The notes: generated by a model from the letters alone, not told the origin. Shown: positions 1 to 10,027, counted from the stretch's first letter. The stretch is DNA of 64,000 bases from Bdellovibrio bacteriovorus (GCF_025558485.1 NZ_CP102930.1:1302001-1366000); one strand, 5' to 3'. A program made the numbers and translations.

Positions 1-1
1 T

Positions 2-328
2 TTTGCTTTTGCTCAGACTATGGGGGTGAAAGATATTCCTGCTGATGGAGAAACGACGATTGAGATTAAAAAAGGCCCTAACGTTAAGAATGAGTTTGAA
101 GTTGTCACTAGTGAAGATGAAATCGAGGGCGATGCGGCTCCGCTTTTGAAAGATGCTCGTGTGAACTGGAAGAAGGCTTGTGCTGATTGGAAGTCTGAAA
201 CTAAAGAACTGAATAAAGAAAATCAGGTTCTGACTTTGTCCTGCGGTAAGATGACTTGCTCCACAGTTTCTATGGAATCCACTTGTCGTTCGCAAACCAA
301 AGTGAAGATCAAAACCCGCATCAAATAA
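2..328 (+). CDS. secreted cysteine-containing protein, 5' end outside window
   Basis: Only the 3' part of the gene is present. The frame is open to the left edge, and the first visible codons read F-A-F-A-Q-T, like the end of a signal peptide with an AxA cleavage site, so the ATG at 20 is probably internal. The mature part is about 100 residues, rich in Lys and Glu. Four cysteines fall in its second half and could form two disulphides in the periplasm. I recognise no family. A hairpin with a T-run follows the stop codon. Confidence 0.7.
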   Translation, partial: FAFAQTMGVKDIPADGETTIEIKKGPNVKNEFEVVTSEDEIEGDAAPLLKDARVNWKKACADWKSETKELNKENQVLTLSCGKMTCSTVSMESTCRSQTKVKIKTRIK

Positions 329-350
329 TAAAATCCTGTCATTTCAAATG

Positions 351-397
351 AAGCTCAATGGGGATCGTGAATCGAAAGCCTGTTGAGCTTTTTCTTT
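351..397 (+). terminator. rho-independent terminator
   Basis: An 8-bp stem (AAGCTCAA / TTGAGCTT) with a long loop is followed by TTTCTTTG. It lies 22 nt after the stop of the exported-protein gene. The long loop makes the call less certain. Confidence 0.5.
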
Positions 398-541
398 GTC
401 TCAAACTGAGAAGACATCGCCTCATGCTTTCCGTATAAATGAGGTAAAGAACATTTTTTAATAATAATCCTCTTGTTGAAGCTTCTCTAATCCTCTGCGC
501 CGGCCGATAGGTACTTAGAACCATTATTTCAAGGTGCCGGA

Positions 542-3500
542 ATGTTTTTGAATATCTTGATAGTTCTTATTGCCTGGGTTTTGGCAGGGTGCTCGCTTGA
601 TGCCACTCTTACCGAGATGCCACTGTTCTCAGTGACGGAGCCGACTCCGGGGACAACTATTCCCACAACGCCGGTGCCTCTGGGATCTATTGATGCGGGA
701 TTTGTTCAGCAAACTCTGCCTTCCAGCTTAAATAAAACCACCGGACACTTTGGCAGTATTTCTCCAGATCGCTATTATTTTATTCAGCCCTCCAATCTGG
801 ATAGCATGCAACGTAAAGTCGTTAAGATTTCCGGTGCCGTGAAATCCGAGCTGGCTCTGGGGTTGAATGTTACTTCTCACTATCATCTGGCTTCGACGCC
901 GACACATGTTTTGATTATGACCGATGAAGAGGTTTCTTCGGGTGTGGTGCGCTCTTATATCCGGTCGATCAGGAAAAGCACTTTCACTTTGGATACTTTG
1001 CAGTGCGCGGGGCAGGATATTGATGTGCAGAACAAACTTGAGTTCCGCATTTATCCCGATGGCAATCAGGGTGCTTACTTTGTGATGAATTCCAACGTGG
1101 GACCTCTTAGTGCGCAGAATGGCCGACTTTATTATGTCGATGGTGCAAACTGTGTGGACACGGGGCATGCTGTTCTGAAAATCTATAATGCTTCAGGCAA
1201 GTCCTATATTGTCGATAGCTCGGGATCTCTGCGTCAGGTGATTGCGGGGGTGGTGCAGGCACCGATTGTTGACAGCGCCGTGACTCGCCTGCTTTCCGGT
1301 GCCATCAGCTACAATGGAGACCTTTATTTCCGCGCGAATGTGAATCCTTCCGGAATAACAACGTATCAAATTGTGAAAGTGGCGACCTCCACCGATGATT
1401 CCGTGACCAGTCTTGGTTTTGACTTTGATCCCTGGCCCGAATTTGGTTCTGACGTGCAAACCATCAATGGCAGCACATTCTTCTATTGTCCGCAGACCAC
1501 TTGTGTTCTGGACGGCCGTATTGTCAAAGTGGATATGGCCACTCTGACGGCTACCATTGAATCCAGTCTTTCCAATCTTGGAAATGCGAACGTACTGGCG
1601 GGGCAAAATGCGGCGCTGATATCAAGTGCAGACGGCGGTCGCTATCTCTATAACATCACAGGACCGGCTGCCAAGGGTACCTTGGTGGACACCAACATCG
1701 CTCGCGAATATGGGGGCAATGTTTCCGGTAAGATGCAGCGTCTGGATTGGGTTCAGCACGCCTACGTGAATAACAACTACTTTTTGCCTGTATTTGATCG
1801 GGTGACGGGTTTGACTTCTCTAAAGCGTATTAATGCGGGCACGCTGTCCGTGGATGATCCGGGTATTAATGTGTTTCAGCCGCATTCCGTTCGTGAAAGT
1901 GGCGGAGAAATGTTCTTCTTGGGCGTTGCTGTCGATGGAAAAGTATATCTTTATCGCAGTGACGGCACGAATGGTGGAACTTCTGCTGTTAATGGTTTTT
2001 CTTCTGACGATTATATTCTTGAAGCGGACTATAACGGGACGACGCGCACAGTTCGTCGCATCTTGGATGTGAATAAAGAAGGTACTGACATCTATATTCA
2101 TACAGCAAGCATCGCAAAGCCTTACTTGGTTGAATACAACAACGGAAATTTGAAATACATCCAGATCCCGGGGGCGATCTTTAACGAAATGTCCACGCGT
2201 ATCCTTGAGGTTCGTAATTCCCGTATTCTTATTGCAACCTCGGCCCATCTTCATGTCCGAATTACCGGGGGGCTGTGGGAGCATCCAGACACCTCTTCTT
2301 TTGCCGTGCAAGTGCTTTCCTATGATGGAAGCTCCTTTGAACCTCTTTTGAAACGCGAATGGGGTTTGGTCGGAGACAGTCTTCGGGGATACATGGTCAG
2401 CGGCAGTGGTACTGTGCTGACGGGAAGTACGGATCTTATTTTCACCGGACGTTCGCCATCAAGACAGGGTGGTATGTTTGTAGATCGACCGATTATGCTT
2501 TCGGGTGGAACCACCACAGTGCTGAACACCGAGGACTCGGGTGTTGTGGGAACGACCAAGAGGGATAAGTTCCTTTATCATATCAGCTCAACAACTGTAA
2601 CGAATCTGTATCTGCGCCGGGCGGGAGTGACCACGCTGGTGGCATCGAACTTACAAAATGTGGGCAGTTACCGTTGGGTCGGGGATACGGTTTACTTCCG
2701 TGCTCTGGATACTGACACCAAGGTGTATATTTGGAAAATAGACACATCCGCAGCCGTGCCGACGCTTGAAAAGGTTTCTGGAGAAGTGCAGATGGGTGAA
2801 CATCGTGATTCACCATTTATTGGGCGGGTTTATACGCAAGGTACAGACAGATATATGCTCTTCCCTTCGGTCACTTCTGTGGCTTGGGATTATATGTCCT
2901 GGTCTTGGCATCTTTGGAAAGCAGGAAGTGTCTTTACTAAGGTTTCTGAAGAAAAGATTCATGAAGTTCTTCAGGGTGTTCATGGGATCTATTTTATCTC
3001 TCAGGCAACCAGTGGCCCCGATCAAGGGCGCTTCCGCATAGGAGCCATTCAGGAAGACGGCATCACTTATTCCGAATACCAGAGTTATCTGATAAGTCTC
3101 AAGGCGTCTCCGCGCGGCTTGCTGGTTGTTCGCGATGGGCATCTTTCAGAGGTCAAAAAGGATTTGAGCTTTGTGGATTTCTCTGACGTACATGGTTCCG
3201 CTATCAGTCAGGCAAGTTTTGCGGATATTCATAATAATATTTTGGTGAATTATCCTTCGCATCTTCTCAATTTTATATATGGCTATGTTTGCGCCGGAAC
3301 GAAAGTCGTCAATGCCGGCTTGGTTGACGGTACCAATCTGCTTTCGGGTATTTTGTATCGGGATCTGGATGGTGCGAACTTCACCGAGGTGATGTTACCG
3401 ACACAGGCTGAACAACAACCGACTATTGATGGCATGCTGCAAGCGCCGAACTGGGACAAAGAGTCCGCTTATGCCTTCGCGACGTCTCATGTGCCAAGAA

Positions 3501-3595
3501 CAAATTCGCTTTTACTGAAGGTGTACGACGATAACCAGAATTTGAAATTCTATATTGTTGGTGCCTCGGGCCTATTGGATGCCTCCACTCCATGA
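542..3595 (+). CDS. large outer-envelope lipoprotein, probably beta-propeller-like
   Basis: 1017 residues. A short hydrophobic leader ends in the lipobox L-A-G-C (residues 14-17), so the protein should be lipidated on Cys17 and anchored in the envelope. The rest is rich in Ser, Thr, Gly and aromatic residues with many short beta-strand-like segments. It contains one copy of a YLYRSDGTNGGT motif, which resembles the ELWxSDGTxxGT repeats of extracellular propeller-like proteins; I infer a propeller fold from this. No catalytic motif was recognised. Start: ATG after AAGGTG. The gene stands alone, with 213 nt upstream and 159 nt downstream. It may be a surface protein involved in contact or attachment, but the sequence does not show this. 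Confidence 0.75.
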   Translation: MFLNILIVLIAWVLAGCSLDATLTEMPLFSVTEPTPGTTIPTTPVPLGSIDAGFVQQTLPSSLNKTTGHFGSISPDRYYFIQPSNLDSMQRKVVKISGAVKSELALGLNVTSHYHLASTPTHVLIMTDEEVSSGVVRSYIRSIRKSTFTLDTLQCAGQDIDVQNKLEFRIYPDGNQGAYFVMNSNVGPLSAQNGRLYYVDGANCVDTGHAVLKIYNASGKSYIVDSSGSLRQVIAGVVQAPIVDSAVTRLLSGAISYNGDLYFRANVNPSGITTYQIVKVATSTDDSVTSLGFDFDPWPEFGSDVQTINGSTFFYCPQTTCVLDGRIVKVDMATLTATIESSLSNLGNANVLAGQNAALISSADGGRYLYNITGPAAKGTLVDTNIAREYGGNVSGKMQRLDWVQHAYVNNNYFLPVFDRVTGLTSLKRINAGTLSVDDPGINVFQPHSVRESGGEMFFLGVAVDGKVYLYRSDGTNGGTSAVNGFSSDDYILEADYNGTTRTVRRILDVNKEGTDIYIHTASIAKPYLVEYNNGNLKYIQIPGAIFNEMSTRILEVRNSRILIATSAHLHVRITGGLWEHPDTSSFAVQVLSYDGSSFEPLLKREWGLVGDSLRGYMVSGSGTVLTGSTDLIFTGRSPSRQGGMFVDRPIMLSGGTTTVLNTEDSGVVGTTKRDKFLYHISSTTVTNLYLRRAGVTTLVASNLQNVGSYRWVGDTVYFRALDTDTKVYIWKIDTSAAVPTLEKVSGEVQMGEHRDSPFIGRVYTQGTDRYMLFPSVTSVAWDYMSWSWHLWKAGSVFTKVSEEKIHEVLQGVHGIYFISQATSGPDQGRFRIGAIQEDGITYSEYQSYLISLKASPRGLLVVRDGHLSEVKKDLSFVDFSDVHGSAISQASFADIHNNILVNYPSHLLNFIYGYVCAGTKVVNAGLVDGTNLLSGILYRDLDGANFTEVMLPTQAEQQPTIDGMLQAPNWDKESAYAFATSHVPRTNSLLLKVYDDNQNLKFYIVGASGLLDASTP

Positions 3596-3754
3596 GGGCT
3601 TTGCCATTGGTCCTGCCTTTTTCTTCTGCTGACCAAAAGATCCCTCGTTTTAACCTGTCCTTTGTTCTGGATCTTGCCCGGTCCTGTAGATGAAAAAAAT
3701 GTAAGCAATGTAGTCTGACACTCACCTGCCAATCGGCAGTGAAGGGGTTCGCAG

Positions 3755-4498
3755 ATGACATTGAAACAAAATACCGCCGCCTTGGTTCTGGCTCTGGGAG
3801 TGGGTTTGCTGGGATGCCAAGGGGGAGCCAACGACTACGTTGAGCAGTCCTCCACACAGAATGAAAATCAGAATATCACCGATACCACAGACACGGCGAT
3901 GACTGATGGCGAGGATATTGCCGATCACGTCCATGATGATTTTGGCATTTCAGAAGAAATTCAGGCGCTGGGTTGTGTGAAGGCGTCAAGTTCACAAAAA
4001 AGCAAAGTGAACCTGGGACTTTCCAAAAAAGAAGAGTTTCTGCAAAAGTGTTCAAAAGAAACCAACGGGTCCTTCTGGTGTGATCAAGTGGTTCGCCCGA
4101 ATCCCAAAAGTGTGAACACCTTTCGCTGCACCTACGGTTCCAGTCAGGCGCACAATCTGATTCATCCCGACGAAGGCACTTGGAAGTATCCGATTGAAGG
4201 CGTGCGTATTTTGCAGGACCTTTCCGCCAAGGGTATTAAGATCAGTCAGATCTACAATTGGTGGAGACCTGAACCTTATAATAAAAATGTGGGCGGGGCC
4301 GCTGGCAGACATCCTTATGGAACATCCATCGACGTCAGATTTGCGAGCAACAGCGAAGCGGACCGTGCCTTTAAAGAGCTTTGCAAAATGCGCAAGGCCA
4401 AGCGTTTGCGCGCGATCGGTCACTACGGCAGCGCCTCTTTGCATATCGGGGTGGGGGATAAGACAGCCAACACCTGGGGTAAAAGCTGCGGGTCTTAG
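3755..4498 (+). CDS. M15-like peptidoglycan peptidase lipoprotein
   Basis: 247 residues. Lipobox L-L-G-C at 18-21 gives a lipidated, envelope-anchored protein. Residues 22-70 are an acidic, Gln/Asn/Thr-rich linker. The C-terminal domain carries RHPYGTSIDVRF (His186, Asp193) and LHIGVG (His230). This pattern matches the zinc ligands of M15/VanY-like DD-peptidases (HxxxxxxD...H), so cleavage of peptide cross-links in murein is the likely role. The reaction is inferred from motif spacing only. Start: ATG after AAGGGG. In a predator such an enzyme could act on its own or on prey wall; nothing here distinguishes the two. Confidence 0.7.
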   Translation: MTLKQNTAALVLALGVGLLGCQGGANDYVEQSSTQNENQNITDTTDTAMTDGEDIADHVHDDFGISEEIQALGCVKASSSQKSKVNLGLSKKEEFLQKCSKETNGSFWCDQVVRPNPKSVNTFRCTYGSSQAHNLIHPDEGTWKYPIEGVRILQDLSAKGIKISQIYNWWRPEPYNKNVGGAAGRHPYGTSIDVRFASNSEADRAFKELCKMRKAKRLRAIGHYGSASLHIGVGDKTANTWGKSCGS

Positions 4499-4524
4499 TT
4501 TGGGTTATTCAGGTAGAAATAAAA

Positions 4525-4553
4525 AAAGAGGAGCCTTTGGGGCTCCTCTTTTT
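4525..4553. terminator. bidirectional terminator between M15-like gene and icd
   Basis: Perfect 8-bp GC-rich stem GAGGAGCC / GGCTCCTC with a 5-nt loop. It is flanked by an A-run on one side and a T-run on the other, so it can end transcription of both convergent genes. Confidence 0.85.
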
Positions 4554-4576
4554 ATTTAAGCTTTCAGCTCGGGTTC

Positions 4577-5806
4577 TTACATGGAAAGAGCTTTTTTCAA
4601 GTTCTCGTCCAATTTTGCAAGGAACGGCTCTGTGTTCATGTATTTATCAGCAGGAACTTTGTCGCCATAGATGCAAACTGCAAGGTCCTTGGTCATGAAG
4701 CCAGCTTCCACTGTTTCCACGCAGACTTTTTCCAAAGTCTGAGCGAACTTCACAAGCTCAGGGTTGTTATCTAAGTTACCACGGTGCTCAAGACCGCGAG
4801 TCCATGCAAAGATGGAAGCGATTGGGTTTGTGGAAGTTGGTTTACCCTGTTGGTGCTGACGGTAGTGACGAGTCACAGTACCGTGAGCCGCTTCAGATTC
4901 CATGGTCTTACCATCTGGAGTAACCAATACGGAAGTCATCAGACCCAAAGAACCGAAACCTTGTGCTACTGTATCGGACTGAACGTCACCGTCGTAGTTC
5001 TTACAAGCCCACACGAAGTTACCATTCCATTTCAAAGCAGAAGCAACCATGTCGTCGATCAGACGGTGCTCGTAAGTGATACCAGCGGCATCGAACTTAG
5101 CTTTGAATTCTTTTTGGTAGATCTCTTCAAAGATGTCTTTGAAACGACCATCGTATTTTTTAAGGATCGTGTTCTTAGTGGAAAGGTACAACGGCCATTT
5201 TTTGGAAAGAGCCTGATTGAAGCAGGAACGTGCGAAACCAGTGATGGATTCGTCGGTGTTGTACATAGTCAAAGCAACGCCGTCGCCTTTGAAGTTGTAA
5301 ACTTCGTGAGTGATTGTTTCGCCACCGTTTTCAGGTTGGAAAGTCACAGTCAGTTTGCCTTTGCCTTTAGTTACGAAATCAGTTGCACGGTACTGGTCAC
5401 CGAAAGCGTGACGACCGATGCAGATCGGAGCGGTCCAGTTAGGAACCAGACGAGGAACATTTTTACAGATGATGGGTTCACGGAAAACAGTCCCGTCAAG
5501 GATGTTACGGATAGTGCCGTTTGGTGATTTCCACATTTGTTTCAAGTTGAATTCTTTTACGCGAGCTTCGTCAGGAGTGATCGTCGCGCATTTGATACCG
5601 ACATTGTACTTTTTGATCGCCTCAGCAGCATCCACAGTCACTTGATCGTTGGTGGCATCACGATGTTCCATGCCCAAGTCGTAGTACTTAATGTCGATTT
5701 CAAGGTAAGGAAGGATCAATTGTTCTTTGATGAATTTCCAGATGATTCTTGTCATTTCGTCGCCGTCGAGCTCAACGACGGGATTGGCAACTTTGATTTT
5801 TTTCAT
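4577..5806 (-). CDS. icd: NADP-dependent isocitrate dehydrogenase, eukaryotic-type
   Basis: 409 residues, the usual length of the homodimeric eukaryotic-type (subfamily II) enzyme. It oxidises isocitrate to 2-oxoglutarate and CO2 in the TCA cycle, making NADPH in the cytoplasm. The N-terminus [14 protein letters not shown] is characteristic of this subfamily, as are the substrate loop near PNGTIRNI and the isocitrate/isopropylmalate dehydrogenase signature around [20 protein letters not shown]. It is transcribed alone and convergent with the M15-like gene across a shared terminator. Start: ATG at 5806, where homology to the family begins. Identification is secure; cofactor specificity is inferred from the subfamily. 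Confidence 0.95.
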   Translation of the reverse strand: MKKIKVANPVVELDGDEMTRIIWKFIKEQLILPYLEIDIKYYDLGMEHRDATNDQVTVDAAEAIKKYNVGIKCATITPDEARVKEFNLKQMWKSPNGTIRNILDGTVFREPIICKNVPRLVPNWTAPICIGRHAFGDQYRATDFVTKGKGKLTVTFQPENGGETITHEVYNFKGDGVALTMYNTDESITGFARSCFNQALSKKWPLYLSTKNTILKKYDGRFKDIFEEIYQKEFKAKFDAAGITYEHRLIDDMVASALKWNGNFVWACKNYDGDVQSDTVAQGFGSLGLMTSVLVTPDGKTMESEAAHGTVTRHYRQHQQGKPTSTNPIASIFAWTRGLEHRGNLDNNPELVKFAQTLEKVCVETVEAGFMTKDLAVCIYGDKVPADKYMNTEPFLAKLDENLKKALSM

Positions 5807-6033
5807 AAGTCGTTTCCTTTGTGATGGGATTGTAAAAGCGCCCTGAAAATATAGAATGGCGCCGCCTTTAAGACAAAGGAAAACAGGGCATCAAAACCAA
5901 GGGAGAGTCGGTCTGGCAGCCAAACTCACTTGAACATTGCATAACGCAAGGTATTGAAAATAGGGCAGATACTTTAAACTAGGGGGCGGGCTGCGAGAGC
6001 TTTTCAGCTTCCATCAGGTAACGGGCGATGCTC

Positions 6034-6063
6034 TAAAGAAAAAGGGGAGCGTAAGCTCCCCTT
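6034..6063 (-). terminator. rho-independent terminator (minus strand)
   Basis: A 9-bp stem AAGGGGAGC / GCTCCCCTT with a 4-nt loop is followed on the minus strand by TTTTTCTTT. It starts just after the stop of the small minus-strand gene. Confidence 0.8.
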
Positions 6064-6067
6064 GCGA

Positions 6068-6370
6068 TTATCTTTGCAAAATAGTTGGATTTTGCAAGCG
6101 GGCTTCCAACTGCTGAAGTTGTGCTTCCAGAACTTCATGATTTCGTTCTGGAGTTGTGTAGCGTACCAGTTTCGGTCCTCTCATTGTAGCAGACGCTAAC
6201 GCAAGCATGATCCTTGTGCTCTTATAAGCAAGATACAGAAGGAAGCTTGTGAGTTGACCGGCCTTTTTTACGCTTTCAATAGACACATCAGTTGAGGTTT
6301 CAACGAGTTTCAATAAGTATCGCTCGTTTTGGAATTCCCATTGTTTTTTTCTACGCATTAATGCGTTCAT
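6068..6370 (-). CDS. small hypothetical protein with hydrophobic segment
   Basis: 100 residues from the ATG at 6370. I prefer this over longer in-frame starts because it follows GAGGAGG with a 5-nt spacer. The N-terminal half is charged; a hydrophobic stretch around residues 40-65 (LTSFLLYLAY...IMLALASATM) may be a membrane segment. The C-terminus is a Glu/Gln/Leu-rich helix that could form a coiled coil. No family recognised. It is a single gene with its own terminator. Confidence 0.5.
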   Translation of the reverse strand: MNALMRRKKQWEFQNERYLLKLVETSTDVSIESVKKAGQLTSFLLYLAYKSTRIMLALASATMRGPKLVRYTTPERNHEVLEAQLQQLEARLQNPTILQR

Positions 6371-6858
6371 AGCTTCCTCCTCAGGATTGATAATGCTTGC
6401 GACAGTTCTGTTCAAAAGGCCGTTTTGACAGATAAATGCGCAAGGGTTGTTTGAAAGTTCAGCCACGACACCACTTCAGAATCAAAATACAGACACAGGT
6501 GTTGGGGACCTCGTCAGAAAATGAGGCCAAAGCGTCGTCAGAGCTAAAATTAAATTTTGGGTTAAGATCTAAAGACGAAAAGTGCAAAACACTTTACATG
6601 TCCAAAGATGCGTTAGATGCAGTTCGCTCAATTGTCGTGGGATTGGGTTTGTGACCTACGATTGAATTCCAGAGGCCACGTCCACGATTGCAGATCCGCA
6701 AATATTTGTTTTTTGAATCATCATAATAATCATGATGGCCTCCTTTCATTAGAGATAAACCTAATATCGAAGATAGTTCAAAAAAAGTAAACTGATTTCT
6801 TTGAAATCCTTTAGGGAAGCCAGTTCCAAGATGGAACCTTTTTCTGTGGTGAAAGAGG
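6371..6858. other. intergenic stretch without a confident gene
   Basis: An open frame of 72 codons lies on the plus strand (6436-6654). It has no good ribosome binding site, and only its second half (after 6499) looks protein-like (charged, ending VRSIVVGLGL). I treat it as unproven. The last 150 bases before the LysR stop are AT-rich and show nothing clear. Confidence 0.4.
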
Positions 6859-7731
6859 TTAGTTCTTTTTAGTGAGAACTTCGATCAACTGCTTGAAGTA
6901 TGCGGGCATTTCTGTGCGTGGATACCAGGCCAATGCGACTGAATAATCCAAATGCAATTCACTGGCGAGATAGCAAAGGCTGCCGTCTTTAATAAACGGA
7001 CGCGCGAATTCTTCAGTCAAAGAAGAATACCCCAAGCCTTGTTGTAGCATGTAGGTGAGTGCATCAATGTTGTTGGCATAGTGGCGCAGTTTCTGGGCTT
7101 TGCCGGAAAGTTTGTATTTTTTAAGTAAATCCCAAGTGACTGTATCTTGCGGATCAAAATCAATGATGGGTTCATTGGTCAGGATGTCTTCCAGCTTTCT
7201 TTTCTTCCAGGCTGCCGGACCTACAAGGAAATATCTTTCCGGTGCCATCACTTTGGAATCCAATTCCAAGCCCACATGATTTGCAGGCAAGGCGCCGATC
7301 TGCGCAAAACCGGTTTTTAGTTTCCCCAAAACACTGTCCGTGTCGGTGATGTCAAAACGAACGCGCAGTTTTGGATTCTTTTTAATCACCGTGCTGACCC
7401 GGGGAATGATTCTGGAACGCATCAGCGTGGATGTTCCGCTTAAACACACCTCAAAGAAGGCGGATTCTTTTTTGCCGGAAATTTTAGACAGGGTGTCCCC
7501 TTCGAGATCGCGGGCCGCCTGGACATAGCGCAGAAGGGATTCCCCTTCTTGAGTAAGACGCATGCCTTTACGGGAGCGGGTGAACAACGTCACACCCAGT
7601 TGCTTTTCCAAGCTCCGGATACGTTGGGTCACCCCTGTCTGGGTGAGATTTACTATTTTAGCAGCTTCCAGGACCGTGCCTTTTTGAACAACGGCCCAGA
7701 AAGCTTCAAGGGAAGGGCTCAGTAAACTCAT
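6859..7731 (-). CDS. LysR-family transcriptional regulator
   Basis: 290 residues, normal family length. The N-terminal winged helix-turn-helix (residues 5-65) has the typical pattern with TQTGVTQRIRSLEKQLGVTLFTRSRKGMRL split over the recognition helix and wing. Residues 90-290 form the periplasmic-binding-protein-like effector domain. It probably binds DNA as a tetramer in response to a small molecule, unknown here. It is divergent from the small exported protein at 7819, with under 90 nt between the starts, so that gene is the first candidate target by the usual LysR arrangement. Confidence 0.9.
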   Translation of the reverse strand: MSLLSPSLEAFWAVVQKGTVLEAAKIVNLTQTGVTQRIRSLEKQLGVTLFTRSRKGMRLTQEGESLLRYVQAARDLEGDTLSKISGKKESAFFEVCLSGTSTLMRSRIIPRVSTVIKKNPKLRVRFDITDTDSVLGKLKTGFAQIGALPANHVGLELDSKVMAPERYFLVGPAAWKKRKLEDILTNEPIIDFDPQDTVTWDLLKKYKLSGKAQKLRHYANNIDALTYMLQQGLGYSSLTEEFARPFIKDGSLCYLASELHLDYSVALAWYPRTEMPAYFKQLIEVLTKKN

Positions 7732-7818
7732 TTAAAATCATGATAAAGTGAAATATATGAATTATACAAATACTTTGTTTAAAAATAATTTCGCCTCCAA
7801 CAACGTAGGAGGTTGTAT

Positions 7819-8313
7819 ATGAAACCTAAGTCTTTGATGGTTCTTTCTGGTTTGATTCTTTCCACTACTGCGGCTCAGGCTGATTGTTTTCTGGATCGCG
7901 CCAGCACATATCAGTGTTACTTTCCAAAACAGATCACTTGCACGCAGCAAGCAGATCCTGCCAAAGGGACTTCCCAGCGCTCTTTGGTTCTGAATCATGA
8001 TGAGCAGGGGAATGTGTCTTACCAGTATTCCAACTGGGTGGCTGGCAAGTGCCCAAGCCGTAACTGCGGCAGCGACGTTGAATACAATTATGAAGGTGCC
8101 GGCAATCAGCCCGGGAAAACCGGCAGCGTGAATAACTATAATGATCTGCAACTGGTGGCTAGTGTGGCGAATCCGAACGGTTTGGAGTTTCTGGTGATTT
8201 TGGATCACTCAATTCCCCATGAGCTAACATCGCTTATTCCGACAAAGTTGCAGACGTTGCAGATTCAAGGCGTGGATGTGACTGGCGACGGCGCGAAGTG
8301 GGTTTGTCACTAG
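7819..8313 (+). CDS. small exported cysteine-rich protein
   Basis: 164 residues. The leader ends T-T-A-A-Q-A (cleavage after about residue 21), so the protein should go to the periplasm or outside. The mature part has seven or more cysteines, including CxxRxC-like pairs in the middle and one two residues from the end, suggesting several disulphides. Start: ATG at 7819 after AGGAGG; a TTG two codons upstream is less likely because it overlaps that site. No family recognised. It sits opposite a LysR regulator that may control it. Confidence 0.7.
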   Translation: MKPKSLMVLSGLILSTTAAQADCFLDRASTYQCYFPKQITCTQQADPAKGTSQRSLVLNHDEQGNVSYQYSNWVAGKCPSRNCGSDVEYNYEGAGNQPGKTGSVNNYNDLQLVASVANPNGLEFLVILDHSIPHELTSLIPTKLQTLQIQGVDVTGDGAKWVCH

Positions 8314-8483
8314 CAGGGTGGCAGATTATTCCAGGGTAAGTTGGTAATTCCGACTTTGGCGGTCGCGGTTTCCCCGGGGTTTTTGACAAAAGCCTTGGAA
8401 AACCGTCAACTGTTCCTAAGGACAAGGGGGGCCTGTGTCCCCTATATTGGCCTCGGGTTTTGGTTTGGATAAAGGAGTCCCGG

Positions 8484-9302
8484 ATGAAAAAGTTGGTGCT
8501 GATGGCAGTAAGCGCTCTGGCCTTGAGTATGTCGGCCGAAGCGGCCAAGACGAAAGTGTCCAACTGCGAAGTCACGGGACTTGTGGATCGACTGACCTGT
8601 CCTTATTTGGTTAAGGAGGTGGCGGGGCCTCACCTCACTCGTCAGGTAAAGTATTCCCTGCCGAAAGGACGTACTCCGAAAGCGGGTTGGCCGACAGTTG
8701 TGTTGTATCAGGGCAGTCTTTTCCCAGTGGAATTTTCCAGAAGCAGTCTGATGATCGCGGGCGGATACAATGAGATCCGCTTGATTCAGTCTTTGTTGGA
8801 TCATGGTTTTGCGATTATTGCACCCCCAGCCATCGAAGGCGTGGCGTGGATGACAAATATTGTCGGCATTGATTATGACACTTCTGAAGACTTCTTCTTC
8901 GTTGAAGAGCTTTTAAAAGCCATGGGGAATGGGGAGTTCGGAAAGTTGAACATGGATCGTCTGTATGCCACAGGGATCTCCAGTGGTGGATACCATTCCA
9001 GCCGTATGGCCGTAGCTTTCCCGGGGGTGTTTAAAGCTCTGGCGGTGCATTCGGCGTCTTATGCCAACTGTGGTGGGCCCATGTGTTTTGTTCCGGACGA
9101 GATTCCATTGAATCATCCACCGACGATTTTTCTGCATGGAAGATTTGATCCAGTGGTCCCTGTGCGCACGATGTATCCTTACTATGAAAGTTTGCAAGCA
9201 CATGGAATTGAAACGACGGCATTTGTCAGCCCTTGGGCGCGGCACGAATGGCTGGAAGAAGCTCCAGATCTCATTACAGACTGGTTTTTAAAGCACCCCT
9301 AA
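8484..9302 (+). CDS. exported alpha/beta-hydrolase, PHB-depolymerase/esterase-like
   Basis: 272 residues. Signal peptide residues 1-20 (ends SAEA). The alpha/beta-hydrolase fold carries the nucleophile elbow G-I-S-S-G (Ser166), a likely acid Asp222 in HGRFDPVVP, and His254 near the C-terminus. The GISSGGYHSS motif and the HGxxDPVVP loop are typical of secreted polyhydroxyalkanoate depolymerase/feruloyl-esterase-like (LpqC) enzymes, so ester hydrolysis outside the cytoplasm is likely. The substrate is unknown. Start: ATG after AAAGGAG. It is a single gene with a strong terminator downstream. Confidence 0.8.
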   Translation: MKKLVLMAVSALALSMSAEAAKTKVSNCEVTGLVDRLTCPYLVKEVAGPHLTRQVKYSLPKGRTPKAGWPTVVLYQGSLFPVEFSRSSLMIAGGYNEIRLIQSLLDHGFAIIAPPAIEGVAWMTNIVGIDYDTSEDFFFVEELLKAMGNGEFGKLNMDRLYATGISSGGYHSSRMAVAFPGVFKALAVHSASYANCGGPMCFVPDEIPLNHPPTIFLHGRFDPVVPVRTMYPYYESLQAHGIETTAFVSPWARHEWLEEAPDLITDWFLKHP

Positions 9303-9333
9303 ATAGATTCGACATTTTTATTTCACATAGAAA

Positions 9334-9363
9334 CCGAAGGCGAACCCTTCGGCTTTTTGTTTT
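9334..9363 (+). terminator. rho-independent terminator
   Basis: Stem CCGAAGG / CCTTCGG with a 5-nt loop, followed by CTTTTTGTTTT, just downstream of the esterase gene. Confidence 0.85.
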
Positions 9364-9490
9364 CTTTCAGTTGCTTTTGCCAGTCAGGTGTAAGGTTGCA
9401 GGTCCGACAAAAAATCCAAGACGAAAAAAAATCTTCAGTTCAACCTAGGCTTCCGAAATCAAAACCAAACCAACAAGACTAGGAGGTCTT

Positions 9491-10009
9491 ATGAAAGCAT
9501 CAAAACTATTGGCAAGTGTTGTGTTCTTTGCGTCCACCTACGCAATGGCGTATCCGACGGTGGGGGATAAGGTGGAGTGGACGGGAACGGTGGTGGGCAC
9601 GGATGGCACGACTACCGAAGTGAAAGGCTCCAAAGAAGTGCTGAGTCAGGATCCGACCACAATGAAGTGGCTGGTGAAATCGTGGGTGCAGATGGGCAAA
9701 TGGGAACGTTGTGAAACCAAAGAAAAGAAGAATCTTTACAGCTCTGAAAAATGGCAGGAGATCATGACAAACTGTGTGGCTCGCGGTGGTGTGATGGAAG
9801 AAGTCACAGTTCCAGCAGGTACATACAACACATGTAAAATGACTAAGGGGGGCGACGACAAGGGCGGCCACCATGGTGATGGGGATTCCATGACAATGTG
9901 GTGGGGAGACGTTCCATTCGGTATGGTGAAAATGACGATGACGGATGGTGATTCTGGAAAAGTAAAAACAATGGAGCTCAGTACGGTGACTTTGGGCCAG
10001 CAGCCTTAA
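9491..10009 (+). CDS. exported hypothetical protein
   Basis: 172 residues. Signal peptide 1-20 (ends T-Y-A-M-A before YPTVGD). The mature protein begins with a short beta-rich segment (VGDKVEWTGTVVG). It has three cysteines and a Gly/Asp/His-rich loop (GGDDKGGHHGDGD) in the second half that could bind metal. Start: ATG after AGGAGG. No family recognised. It is flanked by terminators, so it is a single transcript. Confidence 0.7.
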   Translation: MKASKLLASVVFFASTYAMAYPTVGDKVEWTGTVVGTDGTTTEVKGSKEVLSQDPTTMKWLVKSWVQMGKWERCETKEKKNLYSSEKWQEIMTNCVARGGVMEEVTVPAGTYNTCKMTKGGDDKGGHHGDGDSMTMWWGDVPFGMVKMTMTDGDSGKVKTMELSTVTLGQQP

Positions 10010-10027
10010 GAAAATCGCAAAAGCTTC

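Noticed and set aside
4784..5527. 247-codon plus-strand frame inside icd
   Set aside because: Antisense to a fully conserved icd; its protein has no family-like features and no ribosome binding site.
6436..6654. 72-codon plus-strand frame
   Set aside because: No ribosome binding site, and the first third overlaps the neighbour's upstream region. The second half looks protein-like, so it is only left unproven.
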